A stretch of DNA of 53,259 nt, taken from Streptomyces atratus. GTDB lineage: Bacteria; Actinomycetota; Actinomycetes; Streptomycetales; Streptomycetaceae. Shown here in pieces: positions 38,405-46,732 of the stretch. A program made the translations under genes and the position numbers. A model generated the notes under the pieces. That model worked only from the letters and a program-made list of their open reading frames with translations, had not been told where the DNA came from and made no database searches. The stretch spans positions 1 through 53,259 of the forward strand of contig NZ_FPJO01000038.1 in assembly GCF_900119365.1 (NCBI RefSeq), given 5' to 3'. How positions within the stretch are numbered: the stretch's first letter is position 1; each line of letters starts with the position of its first letter.

Positions 38405-38965
38405 TCAGTCCGTGGCCGGACGGCGGCGGCGCGCGCTGCGGAACGCGACGGCGACGGCCGCGACGGCTGCCAGGGCCAGTCCGATCACCGCGTGCACGGC
38501 GCCGGGGCCTTCCTGCCGGGCGTCCCGGCCGGCGAACAGGGCGGTGCCGCCGCCGCCCGCGGCGACCGGGGCGAGCGGGGTGGCCCGGCCGCGGTCGATG
38601 ACGGTGACCTTGCCGGCGGCCCCGGCGCCCTTGCCGTCCTTGCAGTCGACCCGGATGTCGTAGTCGCCCGGGGAGGCGTCCGAGCTGATCCGGGCCTCGG
38701 CGAAGAGGCCCCCGTCCGCGGCGGGCGAGAAGCGCGCCTCGGAGACGAAGACGTCGGACACACCGGCGGCCTCGCGGCCTTTGCAGCCCTCCAGCCGCAG
38801 ATCCATCTCGCCGCCCGGCGCGACCAAGGAGGGGCTCGCCGTCAGGGAGGCGCGGCCTTTCTCCTGGGCGGACCCGGAGTCGGAGTCGGCCAGTGCGGCC
38901 GAGGCCGGCACCAGGGTCGCCGCGACGACCGCGGCGGCACAGAACGTGAGGGGTGTGGAACGCAT
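38405..38965 (-). CDS. Secreted, membrane-tailed protein in the sortase operon
   Basis: This 186-residue protein has a signal peptide (STPLTFCAAAVVAATLVPAS, cut near ALA-DSD). A small beta-sandwich-like domain follows with two cysteines (LRLEGCKGREAAG, IRVDCKDGKG). The C-terminus has a hydrophobic segment and a positive tail (VIGLALAAVAAVAVAFRSAR). It lacks a clear LPxTG or LAxTG before the tail, so the adjacent sortase may use another motif or this protein may stay membrane-bound. GAGGAGG precedes ATG 38965. Its place directly before a class F sortase gene makes it the natural candidate substrate or accessory. Confidence 0.8.
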   Translation of the reverse strand: MRSTPLTFCAAAVVAATLVPASAALADSDSGSAQEKGRASLTASPSLVAPGGEMDLRLEGCKGREAAGVSDVFVSEARFSPAADGGLFAEARISSDASPGDYDIRVDCKDGKGAGAAGKVTVIDRGRATPLAPVAAGGGGTALFAGRDARQEGPGAVHAVIGLALAAVAAVAVAFRSARRRRPATD

Positions 38966-39320
38966 CGTGAACCTCCTCAGTGCAGGTTCACGCCTCCCGG
39001 CGGTTTTCGCATCCGCAGGAGCGCGGCGGGAACGGGTCTGCGCTCCGCCCGAAGCCCGCCCGCGCCCTGTGGGGAAGGTCGCAGTTGGCGGATACACCCG
39101 AATCTCCGGCATCGGGCAGATGGGCGATGGCCGCGACGGCCGGAAGGGCCTCGCCCGGCAGAAGCCGGCCGAGGCCACGGACGGGAAGCCGAGATCGTGT
39201 GGAAGCAGTCCGGGCGGCGCTTCCCTGCGACCAGTCCGGGCTACGAGACGTTCAGGCTCCGAGTGCGATGAGTGAATAGCATGGTCATCTCGTGAGTTCT
39301 CGTGAGGCAGGAGCCACACC
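38966..39320. other. Intergenic region with a tandem repeat before the HAD gene
   Basis: No gene is seen in these 355 bp between divergent genes. Near the right end the 10-nt unit TCTCGTGAG(T/G) is repeated in tandem at 39288-39297 and 39298-39307, just upstream of a GCAGGAG ribosome binding site. It could be an operator or part of the promoter for the HAD gene. Confidence 0.45.
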
Positions 39321-40100
39321 ATGACAGATCACAGGCCCATCGAATCGTGGCTCACCGACATGGACGGGGTGCTGATGCACGAAGGCGTGCCGATCCCCGG
39401 TGCGGACGCCTTCATCAAGAAGCTCCGTGATTCAGGCAAGCCATTCCTCGTCCTGACGAACAACTCGATCTACACGGCCCGAGACCTGCACATGCGCCTC
39501 AACCGCATCGGCCTCGAAGTGCCGGTGGAGAACATCTGGACCTCGGCCCTGGCAACCGCCAAGTTCTTGGACAACCAGCACCCGGGCGGCACTGCTTACG
39601 TGATCGGTGAGGCGGGACTGACCACCGCCCTGCATGAAGCCGGGTACGTGCTGACTGACACCGAGCCCGACTTCGTGATCCTGGGCGAGACACGGACCTA
39701 CTCGTTCGAGGCCCTGACGAAGGCCATCCGGTTGATAAACAACGGGGCCCGCTTCATCGCCACCAACCCCGACAACACCGGGCCCTCACCCGAGGGTGCG
39801 TTGCCCGCCACTGGTTCCGTCGCCGCGTTGATCACGAAGGCGACCGGCAAGGAGCCGTACTTCGTCGGCAAGCCCAACCCGTTGATGATGCGCAGTGCGC
39901 TGAACACCTTGGGCGCCCACTCCGAGACCTCAGCCATGATCGGCGACCGGATGGACACGGACGTGTTGGCCGGGCTGGAAGCCGGGATGGAAACCTTCCT
40001 GGTGCTCACCGGGCTGACGTCCGAGAGCGACATCGCACGCTACCCGTACCGCCCGACGAAGGTCGTGGACTCGATCGCGGACCTCGTCGACCTCGTCTGA
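39321..40100 (+). CDS. HAD-IIA family hydrolase (NagD-like phosphatase)
   Basis: This 259-residue phosphatase has HAD motif I as WLTDMDGVLMHEG (nucleophile D in DMDGV), motif II threonine/asparagine in FLVLTNNSIYTARD, a cap region in the middle, lysine in FVGKPNPLMM, and motif IV MIGDRMDTDVLAGLEAGMET. NagD-like proteins remove phosphate from nucleotides or sugar phosphates. The base composition is visibly lower in G+C than its neighbours and codon use is less biased, which suggests later arrival. No operon partner; it is bounded by a terminator. Confidence 0.88.
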   Translation: MTDHRPIESWLTDMDGVLMHEGVPIPGADAFIKKLRDSGKPFLVLTNNSIYTARDLHMRLNRIGLEVPVENIWTSALATAKFLDNQHPGGTAYVIGEAGLTTALHEAGYVLTDTEPDFVILGETRTYSFEALTKAIRLINNGARFIATNPDNTGPSPEGALPATGSVAALITKATGKEPYFVGKPNPLMMRSALNTLGAHSETSAMIGDRMDTDVLAGLEAGMETFLVLTGLTSESDIARYPYRPTKVVDSIADLVDLV

Positions 40101-40108
40101 GTGGCGGT

Positions 40109-40138
40109 CTGGCACTCCACCTCGCAGCGGAGTGCCAG
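40109..40138. terminator. Hairpin between convergent genes
   Basis: A perfect 10-bp stem CTGGCACTCC/GGAGTGCCAG (40109-40118 with 40129-40138) with a 10-nt loop follows the HAD stop and precedes the end of the convergent surface-protein gene. Confidence 0.7.
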
Positions 40139-40193
40139 TCAGCCGGAACAAGACGGGTGGTGCAGGACGGCCCGGGGTGTGGTCCGGAGCGGT

Positions 40194-41459
40194 TCAGGGG
40201 TGTGCGCGGCGCGGCCGCCGGGTCTTGATCACCATCGCCCCGCCGCCGATCAGGAGCCCGGCGACGGTGAGGCCGGCCGCGGGGACGCCGCCCGAGCCGG
40301 TCGCGGCCAGCTCCGGGCGATCGCTCTGTGCCGGGGTCCGGCCCGGTTCGACCGGGTGGGCCTCGCGCGGGGCGTCTCCGGTGCCGCCGACCTCACCGGT
40401 GCCGGCCGTCTCACCGGTCTCGTCGATCCCGGCGGCCTCGCTGGTCTCACCGGTCTCGGCGGTCTCACCGGCGTCGGCCGTCTCACCGGTCTCGGTGGTC
40501 TCACCGGTCTCACCGCCGTCGCTCTCGTCGACGACGGTGAAGGGGTAGTCGTCGGACTCGCCGACCCAGGCCCCGTCGTCCCTGCCCGCCGTGCCGGCCG
40601 TGCCACCCGCCACGCGCTGCCGCTGGACGATGGCGGCGTTGGCGGTGATCCGGCCGGGGCTGGTGTCGGAGGTGAACGCCATCCGGACCTGGATGGTGAT
40701 GGTGCGGCCCGCCGGGACGGTGAAACCGCCGAAGGAGTCGCCGCCCTCGCCGCCGAAGACGCCGATGTGCTCGTTCCGGTCGGTGGTCTCCCAGGTGACG
40801 CGGTGCTCCGTACCCGGGCGGGCCTGCTCGGAGAACTTCAGCTGGATCTGGTCGGAGGTCAGCTTGCGGTCCTCGTCGGTGAGGACGAGCACCGGGTGGA
40901 TGGCCTGGCACGACTCGGTGGTGGTGTTGGTCAGGTCCAGGAACCAGGTTCCGTAGCCGCCGCCGGACGCGTAGGTGTCCGGGCCGCCGTGGATGCGGGT
41001 GCTGATCGGGAAGTCCTCCGCCGCCGGATCACCACAGGCGGGCTGCTGGTCGGCGGTGGTGGAGCCGGGCGACGAGACCGGGGTGGCCGAGGACGCGGCG
41101 GAGGCGGGCGCGACGGATGTGCCGCCGAGGACCACGCTCGCCGCGGCCAGCCCGAGCGCCAGTCCGTGCCGGGTCCGCCCGGGGGGCGGCGGGGGCGCGG
41201 GCGAGGGAGGATGCGCGGGGTCGGTGAGGACCGGGATGGACGCGGCCGCGGTCATGGGGACGGAGGTGGGGCCGGCGGTGGGGAAGAATGCCGGGCCCGA
41301 CGCGGTCATGGGCATCGCGGTGGGAACGGGTACGGGGACGGCGATACGGCCGGGCATCGAACCGAGTGCGCGGCCCGGCGCGGAGTCGGACGGTGAGGCG
41401 GAGCCGGAAGGCGTGCCGGACGAGGGCGGGGCAGGAGTGGGGCCGGGGGCGGGGGGCAT
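40194..41459 (-). CDS. LAXTG-anchored surface protein
   Basis: This protein of about 421 residues has a long proline-rich N-terminus, then a signal-like segment (HGLALGLAAASVVLGGTSVA) ahead of a secreted beta-sandwich domain (about 150-290). Next comes an unusual stretch of short Glu-Thr-Gly repeats (ETGETTETGETADAGETAET and onwards). The C-terminus is LAATG, a hydrophobic helix and a positive tail (IKTRRPRRAHP), the LAXTG sorting signal used by class E sortases. ATG 41459 was chosen for its GAAGGTGAT site; another ORF-consistent start is GTG 41519. The long N-terminus before the signal is odd, and a start nearer to it cannot be excluded. Confidence 0.75.
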   Translation of the reverse strand: MPPAPGPTPAPPSSGTPSGSASPSDSAPGRALGSMPGRIAVPVPVPTAMPMTASGPAFFPTAGPTSVPMTAAASIPVLTDPAHPPSPAPPPPPGRTRHGLALGLAAASVVLGGTSVAPASAASSATPVSSPGSTTADQQPACGDPAAEDFPISTRIHGGPDTYASGGGYGTWFLDLTNTTTESCQAIHPVLVLTDEDRKLTSDQIQLKFSEQARPGTEHRVTWETTDRNEHIGVFGGEGGDSFGGFTVPAGRTITIQVRMAFTSDTSPGRITANAAIVQRQRVAGGTAGTAGRDDGAWVGESDDYPFTVVDESDGGETGETTETGETADAGETAETGETSEAAGIDETGETAGTGEVGGTGDAPREAHPVEPGRTPAQSDRPELAATGSGGVPAAGLTVAGLLIGGGAMVIKTRRPRRAHP

Positions 41460-41657
41460 CGGGGGGATCACCTTCGCTGCTCGCGAGACGGTCGGCTCAC
41501 CCCGTACGCCGGAGTTCACCGGTTCTGGGCCGCGACCCTGCCACGCACGCGCGAGGCGGCCGGCGCCGACATGCCGGGGGGCCGCCCGGTCGGCCGCCGG
41601 ATTCCGCCCGTCCGGCCCCGCCCTCCGTTCGCCCCGTCCGGCGCCGGTACCTCCGGC

Positions 41658-42773
41658 TCAGACCCCGCCCGTGTCACCGGCCCGCCCGAACAGCGGGGCC
41701 AGGACCAGCTGGGCGGCCCCCTCCGCGACCGGCCGGTCGCCTCCCCCGGCGACGACGACCGGCACCGGCGCGTCGGCACCGCCCCGCCCGGCCCGCTCGT
41801 CGATCACGGCGCGGACGCCCCGTACGTAGGCCTCGGGATCGGCCGCCACCGTACGGCCGCCGAGCACCACCCGGTCGATGTCGAGCAGCCCGACGAGGTT
41901 GGCGGCGCCGGTCCCCAGCACCCGGGCCGCCTCCGCGACATCCCCCCGGGCGACCGCGGCGAGACAGAGCGCCTCGATGCAGCCGCGCCCCCCGCAGCCG
42001 CAGACCGGCCCGTCCAGCTGGACGGTCTGGTGCCCGAACTCACCGGCCGCGGTACGGGCCCCGCGGTGCAGCGCCCCGCCGAGGACCAGCCCCGCGCCGA
42101 GCCCGGTCCCGAGGTGCAGATACGCGAAGTCGCCGCCGCCCGCCGCCCGCAGGGCGAGCCCGAGGGCGGCGGCGTTGGTGTCCTTGTCGACGACGACGGG
42201 CAGCCCGGTCCGTACGGCGAGCGCGTCCCGCAGCGGATAGCCGTCCCACTGCGGAAACCCGGTGACGCGCTGCAGCACCCCGCCCCGGTGGTCGAGCGGA
42301 CCCGGCACCGCGACACCGACCCCGAGCACCTGCCGGTCCCGCGGCCCCGCGCCCCCGCCCCGTACCGCCGTCACCGCGTCCGCCGCCGCCGCGAGCACCT
42401 CGTCCGCCGGGGCGCCGAGGTCCAGCGGGGCGGTGCGGCTCGCGGCGACCGCGCCGGACAGGTCGACGAGCACCACCGTCAGCTCGTCGCGGTCCAGGTG
42501 CAGGCCGACCGCGTACCCGGCGTCCGGCACCAGTCGCAGCACGGTGCGCGGCTTGCCTCCGGTGGACGCCCGGTGGCCCGCCTCGGTGGCCAGGCCCTCG
42601 GCCCGCAGCCGGGCGGTGATCTTGCTGACGGCCTGGGGCGTGAGCCCCGTGCGCTCGGCGAGTTCGAGCCTGCTGATGCCGGCCCCGCCCGCCACCCGCA
42701 GCAGATCCAGCACCAGGGCGGTGTTGTGGCTGCGCAGCGCTGGCAGGTTCGCGCCGCTGTTGCTCCTGTTCAC
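41658..42773 (-). CDS. ROK-family transcriptional regulator
   Basis: This 371-residue regulator has an N-terminal winged helix-turn-helix (ISRLELAERTGLTPQAVSKI, about 34-53). A sugar-kinase-like ROK domain follows: VGLHLDRDELTVVLVDLSG, TNAAALGLALRAAG, the zinc-like CGCGGRGCIEALC motif and GTGLGAGLVLGGALHRGART. ROK regulators respond to sugars or sugar phosphates. It is divergent from a Gfo/Idh oxidoreductase operon with a palindrome in the shared 56-bp gap, so it very likely controls that operon. GTG 42773 gives the normal length. The DNA-binding domain is intact. Confidence 0.9.
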   Translation of the reverse strand: MNRSNSGANLPALRSHNTALVLDLLRVAGGAGISRLELAERTGLTPQAVSKITARLRAEGLATEAGHRASTGGKPRTVLRLVPDAGYAVGLHLDRDELTVVLVDLSGAVAASRTAPLDLGAPADEVLAAAADAVTAVRGGGAGPRDRQVLGVGVAVPGPLDHRGGVLQRVTGFPQWDGYPLRDALAVRTGLPVVVDKDTNAAALGLALRAAGGGDFAYLHLGTGLGAGLVLGGALHRGARTAAGEFGHQTVQLDGPVCGCGGRGCIEALCLAAVARGDVAEAARVLGTGAANLVGLLDIDRVVLGGRTVAADPEAYVRGVRAVIDERAGRGGADAPVPVVVAGGGDRPVAEGAAQLVLAPLFGRAGDTGGV

Positions 42774-42803
42774 CGCCCCATTGTCCCTGTCGCTTGCACT
42801 ATG

Positions 42804-42816
42804 GCAACAGCGTTGC
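42804..42816. promoter_or_regulatory. Palindromic operator between the ROK and oxidoreductase genes
   Basis: GCAAC-AGC-GTTGC is a perfect inverted repeat centred in the 56-bp divergent gap. It overlaps the likely promoter of both genes and is the best candidate for the ROK regulator's binding site. Confidence 0.6.
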
Positions 42817-42829
42817 TTAAGTGGCAGGC

Positions 42830-43969
42830 ATGACTGGCAACGCGACTCACGAGACGCCCGGACCGTCCGAGGCCCCCCTGCGCGTCGGACTCGTCGGCTA
42901 CGGCCTGGCGGGTTCCGTCTTCCATGCCCCGCTGATCGCGGCTACCGACGGCCTCGTCCTCGACACGGTCGTCACCTCGGACGAGGAGCGGCGGGCGCAG
43001 GCGCGCGCCGAGTTCCCCGGCGTGCGGTTCGCCGCGTCGCCGCAGGAGCTGTGGGAGCGTGCGGACGAACTCGATCTGATCGTGATCGCCTCGCCGAACA
43101 GGACCCATGTCCCGATCGCGACCGCCGCGCTGGAGGCCGGTCTGCCGGTCGTGGTGGACAAACCGATCGCCGGTACGGCGGCCGAGGCGCGGGGGCTCGC
43201 GGCCCTGGCCGAGGAGCGCGGGCTGCTGCTCTCGGTCTTCCAGAACCGCCGCTGGGACAACGACTTCCGCACGCTCGCCCGCCTGCTCGCGGACGGCGAG
43301 CTGGGCGAGGTACAGCGCTTCGAGTCCCGCTTCGAGCGGTGGCGCCCGCAGCCGAAGGGCGGCTGGCGCGAGTCGGGCGACCCGCAGGAGATCGGCGGGC
43401 TGCTGTACGACCTGGGCAGTCATGTCGTCGACCAGGCGCTCACCCTGTTCGGGCCGGCGGCGCTGGTGTACGCGGAGTCCGATGTGCGCCGCCCCGGGGC
43501 CGCCGCCGACGACGACACGTTCCTCGCGATCACCCATGTGAACGGGGTGCGCTCGCATCTGTACGTCAGTGCCACGGCGGCCCAGCGCGGCCCGCGCTTC
43601 CGGGTGCTCGGGCAGAGTGCCGGCTATGTGAAGTACGGTCTCGACCCGCAGGAGGCCGACCTTCGCGCGGGTGTGCGTCCGGCGGCGGACCGGCCGTGGG
43701 GCGAGGAGCCCGAGGAGCTGTGGGGCCGGATCGGCTCGGGCGAGTCCCCGCTCACCGGCGGCGGCACCCCGGTCCGCACGCTGCCGGGCGACTATCCCGC
43801 GTACTACGCGGCGGTCGCCGACGCGCTGCGCGGAAAGGGTGAAAATCCGGTGAACGCGCTTCAGTCAGCGGCGGCCCTGGATGTCCTGGAAGCGGCCCGC
43901 CGCTCGGCCCGCGAGGGCGTCGCCGTGAAGCTCTCCGACTCCGCCGATACAGAGGAGCAGCCCGTATGA
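42830..43969 (+). CDS. Gfo/Idh/MocA family oxidoreductase
   Basis: This 379-residue NAD(P)-dependent sugar or inositol dehydrogenase-like protein has the N-terminal dinucleotide loop VGLVGYGLAGSVFHAPLI. It also has the active-site lysine in VVDKPIAGTAAEA, RWDNDFRTLARLLADGELG, and ELGSH-like LYDLGSHVVDQALTLFG with the catalytic His region. The substrate is not inferable. ATG 42830 and GTG 42821 are both possible starts. The stop overlaps the next gene's ATG, so the two form one unit under the ROK regulator. Confidence 0.9.
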   Translation: MTGNATHETPGPSEAPLRVGLVGYGLAGSVFHAPLIAATDGLVLDTVVTSDEERRAQARAEFPGVRFAASPQELWERADELDLIVIASPNRTHVPIATAALEAGLPVVVDKPIAGTAAEARGLAALAEERGLLLSVFQNRRWDNDFRTLARLLADGELGEVQRFESRFERWRPQPKGGWRESGDPQEIGGLLYDLGSHVVDQALTLFGPAALVYAESDVRRPGAAADDDTFLAITHVNGVRSHLYVSATAAQRGPRFRVLGQSAGYVKYGLDPQEADLRAGVRPAADRPWGEEPEELWGRIGSGESPLTGGGTPVRTLPGDYPAYYAAVADALRGKGENPVNALQSAAALDVLEAARRSAREGVAVKLSDSADTEEQPV

Positions 43970-44445
43970 GCCCCAACGCTCCGACCATCTCCGAACTCAT
44001 CGCCCAGGAGCGCCGACTGACGCTGCCGCACTTCAGCTACGACGACGCCTACGCGCTCGGCGACCTGCTCGTCTCGATGGCCCGGAAACGGCACGCCCCG
44101 GTCGCGATCGACATCCGCCGCGGCGCACAGCAGATGTTCCATGCCGCGCTGCCTGGATCGAGCGCGGACAACGACGCCTGGATCGACCGCAAGCGCAAGG
44201 TCGTGGAACGGTACGGCGAGAGCTCGTACCTGGTCGGAACGCGCTTCCGGGCGAAGGGGACGACCTTCGACGACTCCTCGCGCCTGAACCCGAGCGACTA
44301 TGCCGCGCACGGCGGCTCGTTCCCCATCGCGGTCGAGGGCGCGGGCGTGATCGGCTCGGTCACGGTCTCGGGCCTGCCCCAGGCGGAGGACCACGCCATG
44401 GTGGTCGAGGCGCTGGAGCAGTTCGCGACGACGCTCGACGCGTGA
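43966..44445 (+). CDS. UPF0303 / heme-degrading-domain-like protein
   Basis: This 159-residue protein of the GlcG/HbpS-like superfamily (UPF0303 group) has VSMARKRHAPVAIDIRRGAQ, MFHAALPGSSADNDAWIDRK and FPIAVEGAGVIGSVTVSGLP, which are characteristic. Members bind heme or small ligands, or have unknown function in sugar catabolic operons. Its ATGA overlap with the oxidoreductase gene means coupled translation. No signal peptide is present, so it is cytoplasmic. Confidence 0.85.
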   Translation: MSPNAPTISELIAQERRLTLPHFSYDDAYALGDLLVSMARKRHAPVAIDIRRGAQQMFHAALPGSSADNDAWIDRKRKVVERYGESSYLVGTRFRAKGTTFDDSSRLNPSDYAAHGGSFPIAVEGAGVIGSVTVSGLPQAEDHAMVVEALEQFATTLDA

Positions 44446-44454
44446 CGAAGGACG

Positions 44455-44509
44455 TGCGGGGGCGGGGCGGCCACCGGAGACACCCGGCGACCGCCCCGCC
44501 CCACCCGCA
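44455..44509. terminator. Large G+C-rich bidirectional hairpin
   Basis: Arms from GCGGGGGCGGGGCGG (44456-44470) and CCGCCCCGCCCCACCCGC (44491-44508) pair almost fully around an inner CCGG/CCGG stem. It lies between two convergent genes. Confidence 0.7.
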
Positions 44510-44514
44510 GCCCG

Positions 44515-45375
44515 CTACGCGTCCTTGAGCTCCTGCCGCTGCCGCCCCAGCCCGGCGATCTCCAGCTCCACGACGTCACCCGCCCGCAGATACGGCTTGG
44601 GCTCGGGCTGCCCCAGGGCGACCCCGGCCGGCGTCCCGGTGTTGATCACATCGCCCGGGTACAGCGTCATGAAGTGGCTCAGGTACCGGACCACTTCGCC
44701 CACCGGGAAGATCTGGTCGGCCGTCGTGCCGTCCTGCTTCAGCTCACCGTTGACCCAGAGCTTCAGCGGCAGCGCCTGCGGGTCGGCGATCTCGTCCGCC
44801 GTCACCAGCCACGGCCCCAGCGGGTTGAACGTCTCGCAGTTCTTTCCCTTGTCCCAGGTGCCCCCGCGCTCGATCTGGAACTCGCGCTCCGAGACGTCGT
44901 GCGCGGTCGCGTATCCGGCGACGTGCGCGAGCCCCTCCTCGGCGGATTCCAGGTAGCGGGCGGTGCGCCCGATGACGACCGCGAGCTCGACCTCCCAGTC
45001 GGTCTTGACGCTGCCGCGCGGCACCAGCACCGTGTCGTCGGGCCCGACGACGGTGTCCGGCGCCTTGAAGAACAGGATCGGCTCGGTGGGTATCGCCGCA
45101 CCGGTCTCCGTGGCGTGGTCGTGGTAGTTCAGCCCGATGCACACGATCTTGCCGATCCGGGCGAGCGGCGGCCCGACCCGCAGCCCCTCGGCGTCGAGCT
45201 CGGGCAGCTCGCCGGGCGCGGCCGCGGCGGCCCGTACCCGGGCGAGCGCCGACTCGTCGGCGAGCAGGGCGCTGTCGATGTCGGCGACGACTCCCGACAG
45301 GTCGCGCAGGGTTCCGTCCTCGTCCAGCAGCGCCGGTCGTTCCGCACCTGCCGTACCCACACGAAGCAGCTTCAC
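44515..45375 (-). CDS. Fumarylacetoacetate hydrolase family protein
   Basis: This 286-residue enzyme of the FAH superfamily (acylpyruvate hydrolase, 2-keto-3-deoxy acid dehydratase or oxaloacetate decarboxylase types) has IVCIGLNYHDHATETGA and LFFKAPDTVVGPDDTV (active-site region). It also has the metal-binding acidic residues in TDWEVELAVVIGR, HDVSEREFQ, and IFPVGEVVRYLSHFMTLYPG with GTPAGVALGQ. GTG 45375 with GGGGAGA upstream is chosen because it starts at the conserved KLLRVGT. The substrate is likely a product of sugar-acid or aromatic breakdown. It is monocistronic with its own likely operator. Confidence 0.9.
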   Translation of the reverse strand: MKLLRVGTAGAERPALLDEDGTLRDLSGVVADIDSALLADESALARVRAAAAAPGELPELDAEGLRVGPPLARIGKIVCIGLNYHDHATETGAAIPTEPILFFKAPDTVVGPDDTVLVPRGSVKTDWEVELAVVIGRTARYLESAEEGLAHVAGYATAHDVSEREFQIERGGTWDKGKNCETFNPLGPWLVTADEIADPQALPLKLWVNGELKQDGTTADQIFPVGEVVRYLSHFMTLYPGDVINTGTPAGVALGQPEPKPYLRAGDVVELEIAGLGRQRQELKDA

Positions 45376-45434
45376 CGGTCTGTCTCCCCTTGGTCGTGAT
45401 CGGGCCCGTCGGATGGGTGGCGGCCATCGCAGGC

Positions 45435-45461
45435 TTGTCCGATCGTCCAAGACGTCCGATC
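45435..45461 (-). promoter_or_regulatory. Repeat-containing operator candidate upstream of the FAH gene
   Basis: TTGTCC-GATC-GTCCAA (45435-45450) is a near-palindrome and is followed by a second GTCCGATC (45454-45461). It lies 60-86 nt upstream of the start codon, a likely promoter position. IclR- or GntR-type regulators use sites of this kind. No such gene is adjacent. Confidence 0.4.
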
Positions 45462-45511
45462 ACTCCGCAAGACCCTGTTCACACACTGGACCGGCGCGTC
45501 CGCCGCTCCGA

Positions 45512-46282
45512 TCACGCCGCGGCGGCCATGGCGGTCCCGGCGGCCGGCATGTCGCGGTAGAGCACGGCCCGCTCGACCGCGGTCCAGGTGGTGCTGGTGA
45601 CGACGTACAGCGCGGCGGCGAGCGGTACGACGGACACGGTGAAGAGGGTGGCGAAGGACATCAGCGGCATCAGCTTGGTCATCGCGCCCATGCCGGGCAC
45701 CGGCTGTCCGTCGGGTCCGGCGGCCGGGGTGACGGGGTTGGCGGCCATCTGCCGCTTCGTACGCCGGTAGTTGAACGTGGCCACGGCGGCGACGATCGCG
45801 AACAGGCCGAGGTAGACCATGCCCTGCGCGCCGAACAGCCCGCCGTGCGCGAGGGCGTCGTGCCAGCGCTCGCCGAGCGGGGCGTCGAAGAGCTGGTGGC
45901 CGAGGAGTGCGTTGGGTTCGCCGCCGATCTTCTGGCTGGAGAAGAGGTGGTAGAGCAGGAAGAAGGCGGGCATCTGCAACAGGCTGGGCAGGCAGCCGGA
46001 GAGCGGCGAGACCTTCTCCTCCTTGTGCAGTTCCATGAGCGCCTTCTGCATGCGCTCGGGGTTCTTGCCGTGCTTCTTGCGCAGTTCGGCGATCTGCGGC
46101 TGGAGCCTGGTGCGGGCCTTCTGTCCCCGCGCCGCGGCCCGCGACAGGGGGTGCACGGCGAGCCGTACGAGTGCGGTGAACAGCACGATGGCGGCGGCGG
46201 TGGACGCGGTCTGGAAGATCGGGTGCAGCACATCGGCCAGCGCGCCGACCAGGTCTGCGAACGCGGACATGAAGACGGACAT
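45512..46282 (-). CDS. YidC/Oxa1-family membrane insertase (second, short type)
   Basis: This 256-residue protein has five hydrophobic segments. AAAIVLFTALVRLAVHPLSR carries the conserved arginine of the hydrophilic groove; a cytoplasmic helical loop QKARTRLQPQIAELRKKHGK and LQMPAFFLLYHLFSS follow. It lacks the large N-terminal extracytoplasmic domain of Gram-negative YidC. Streptomyces carry a main yidC near oriC, and this shorter one with a DUF6412-like neighbour is the second. Specific clients are unknown. The start follows GGAGGG at 46299-46294. Confidence 0.85.
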   Translation of the reverse strand: MSVFMSAFADLVGALADVLHPIFQTASTAAAIVLFTALVRLAVHPLSRAAARGQKARTRLQPQIAELRKKHGKNPERMQKALMELHKEEKVSPLSGCLPSLLQMPAFFLLYHLFSSQKIGGEPNALLGHQLFDAPLGERWHDALAHGGLFGAQGMVYLGLFAIVAAVATFNYRRTKRQMAANPVTPAAGPDGQPVPGMGAMTKLMPLMSFATLFTVSVVPLAAALYVVTSTTWTAVERAVLYRDMPAAGTAMAAAA

Positions 46283-46399
46283 GGGTGAGCCCTCCGGGGG
46301 TCTCGTCGTGCCGGGAGGAAGAACGGACTCGGCATGACGAACCGCGCGGGGCGCCCATGGCGCACCTGCTGGGGAGGTGGCTGTTGCTGCTGCGAGCCC

Positions 46400-46732
46400 C
46401 TACGCGGCCGTCGGAAGGGCACGGCCAGGAGCTCGGGGGCGCCTGCGCCCCTTGGCGTCCGGGTCCCGCTGGGGAAGGAACGCGGTGCGTTTCTCCCGGT
46501 CGCGGATGGCGGTGCGGACCCGGGTGCGGGGCACCGGGGCGGCGCAGCGGGCGCTGATGACCGAGGCGACGGCGAGCGCGGAGCCGGCGGCGGCGGTCGC
46601 GGCGAGCGCGACCGCGGCGGAGAGGCTGCCGCCCTCGGCGAGGAGGACTTCGGTGATGAGGAAGAGCAGCAGTCCGGCGGGACGGAGCAGTCGGGCGAGG
46701 CCACTGCGCAGACGGCTCGTGTCGCCGTTCAT
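46400..46732 (-). CDS. DUF6412-like small membrane protein
   Basis: This 110-residue protein has two hydrophobic helices (LARLLRPAGLLLFLITEVLL; SLSAAVALAATAAAGSALAV) and an Arg/Pro-rich tail. I recognise it as the DUF6412 family that accompanies the short yidC gene. ATG 46732 with GGGGAGG gives the expected start. It lies 117 nt upstream of yidC in the same direction, so an operon is likely. Function is not known; support of insertase activity is only inferred from the pairing. Confidence 0.7.
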   Translation of the reverse strand: MNGDTSRLRSGLARLLRPAGLLLFLITEVLLAEGGSLSAAVALAATAAAGSALAVASVISARCAAPVPRTRVRTAIRDREKRTAFLPQRDPDAKGRRRPRAPGRALPTAA

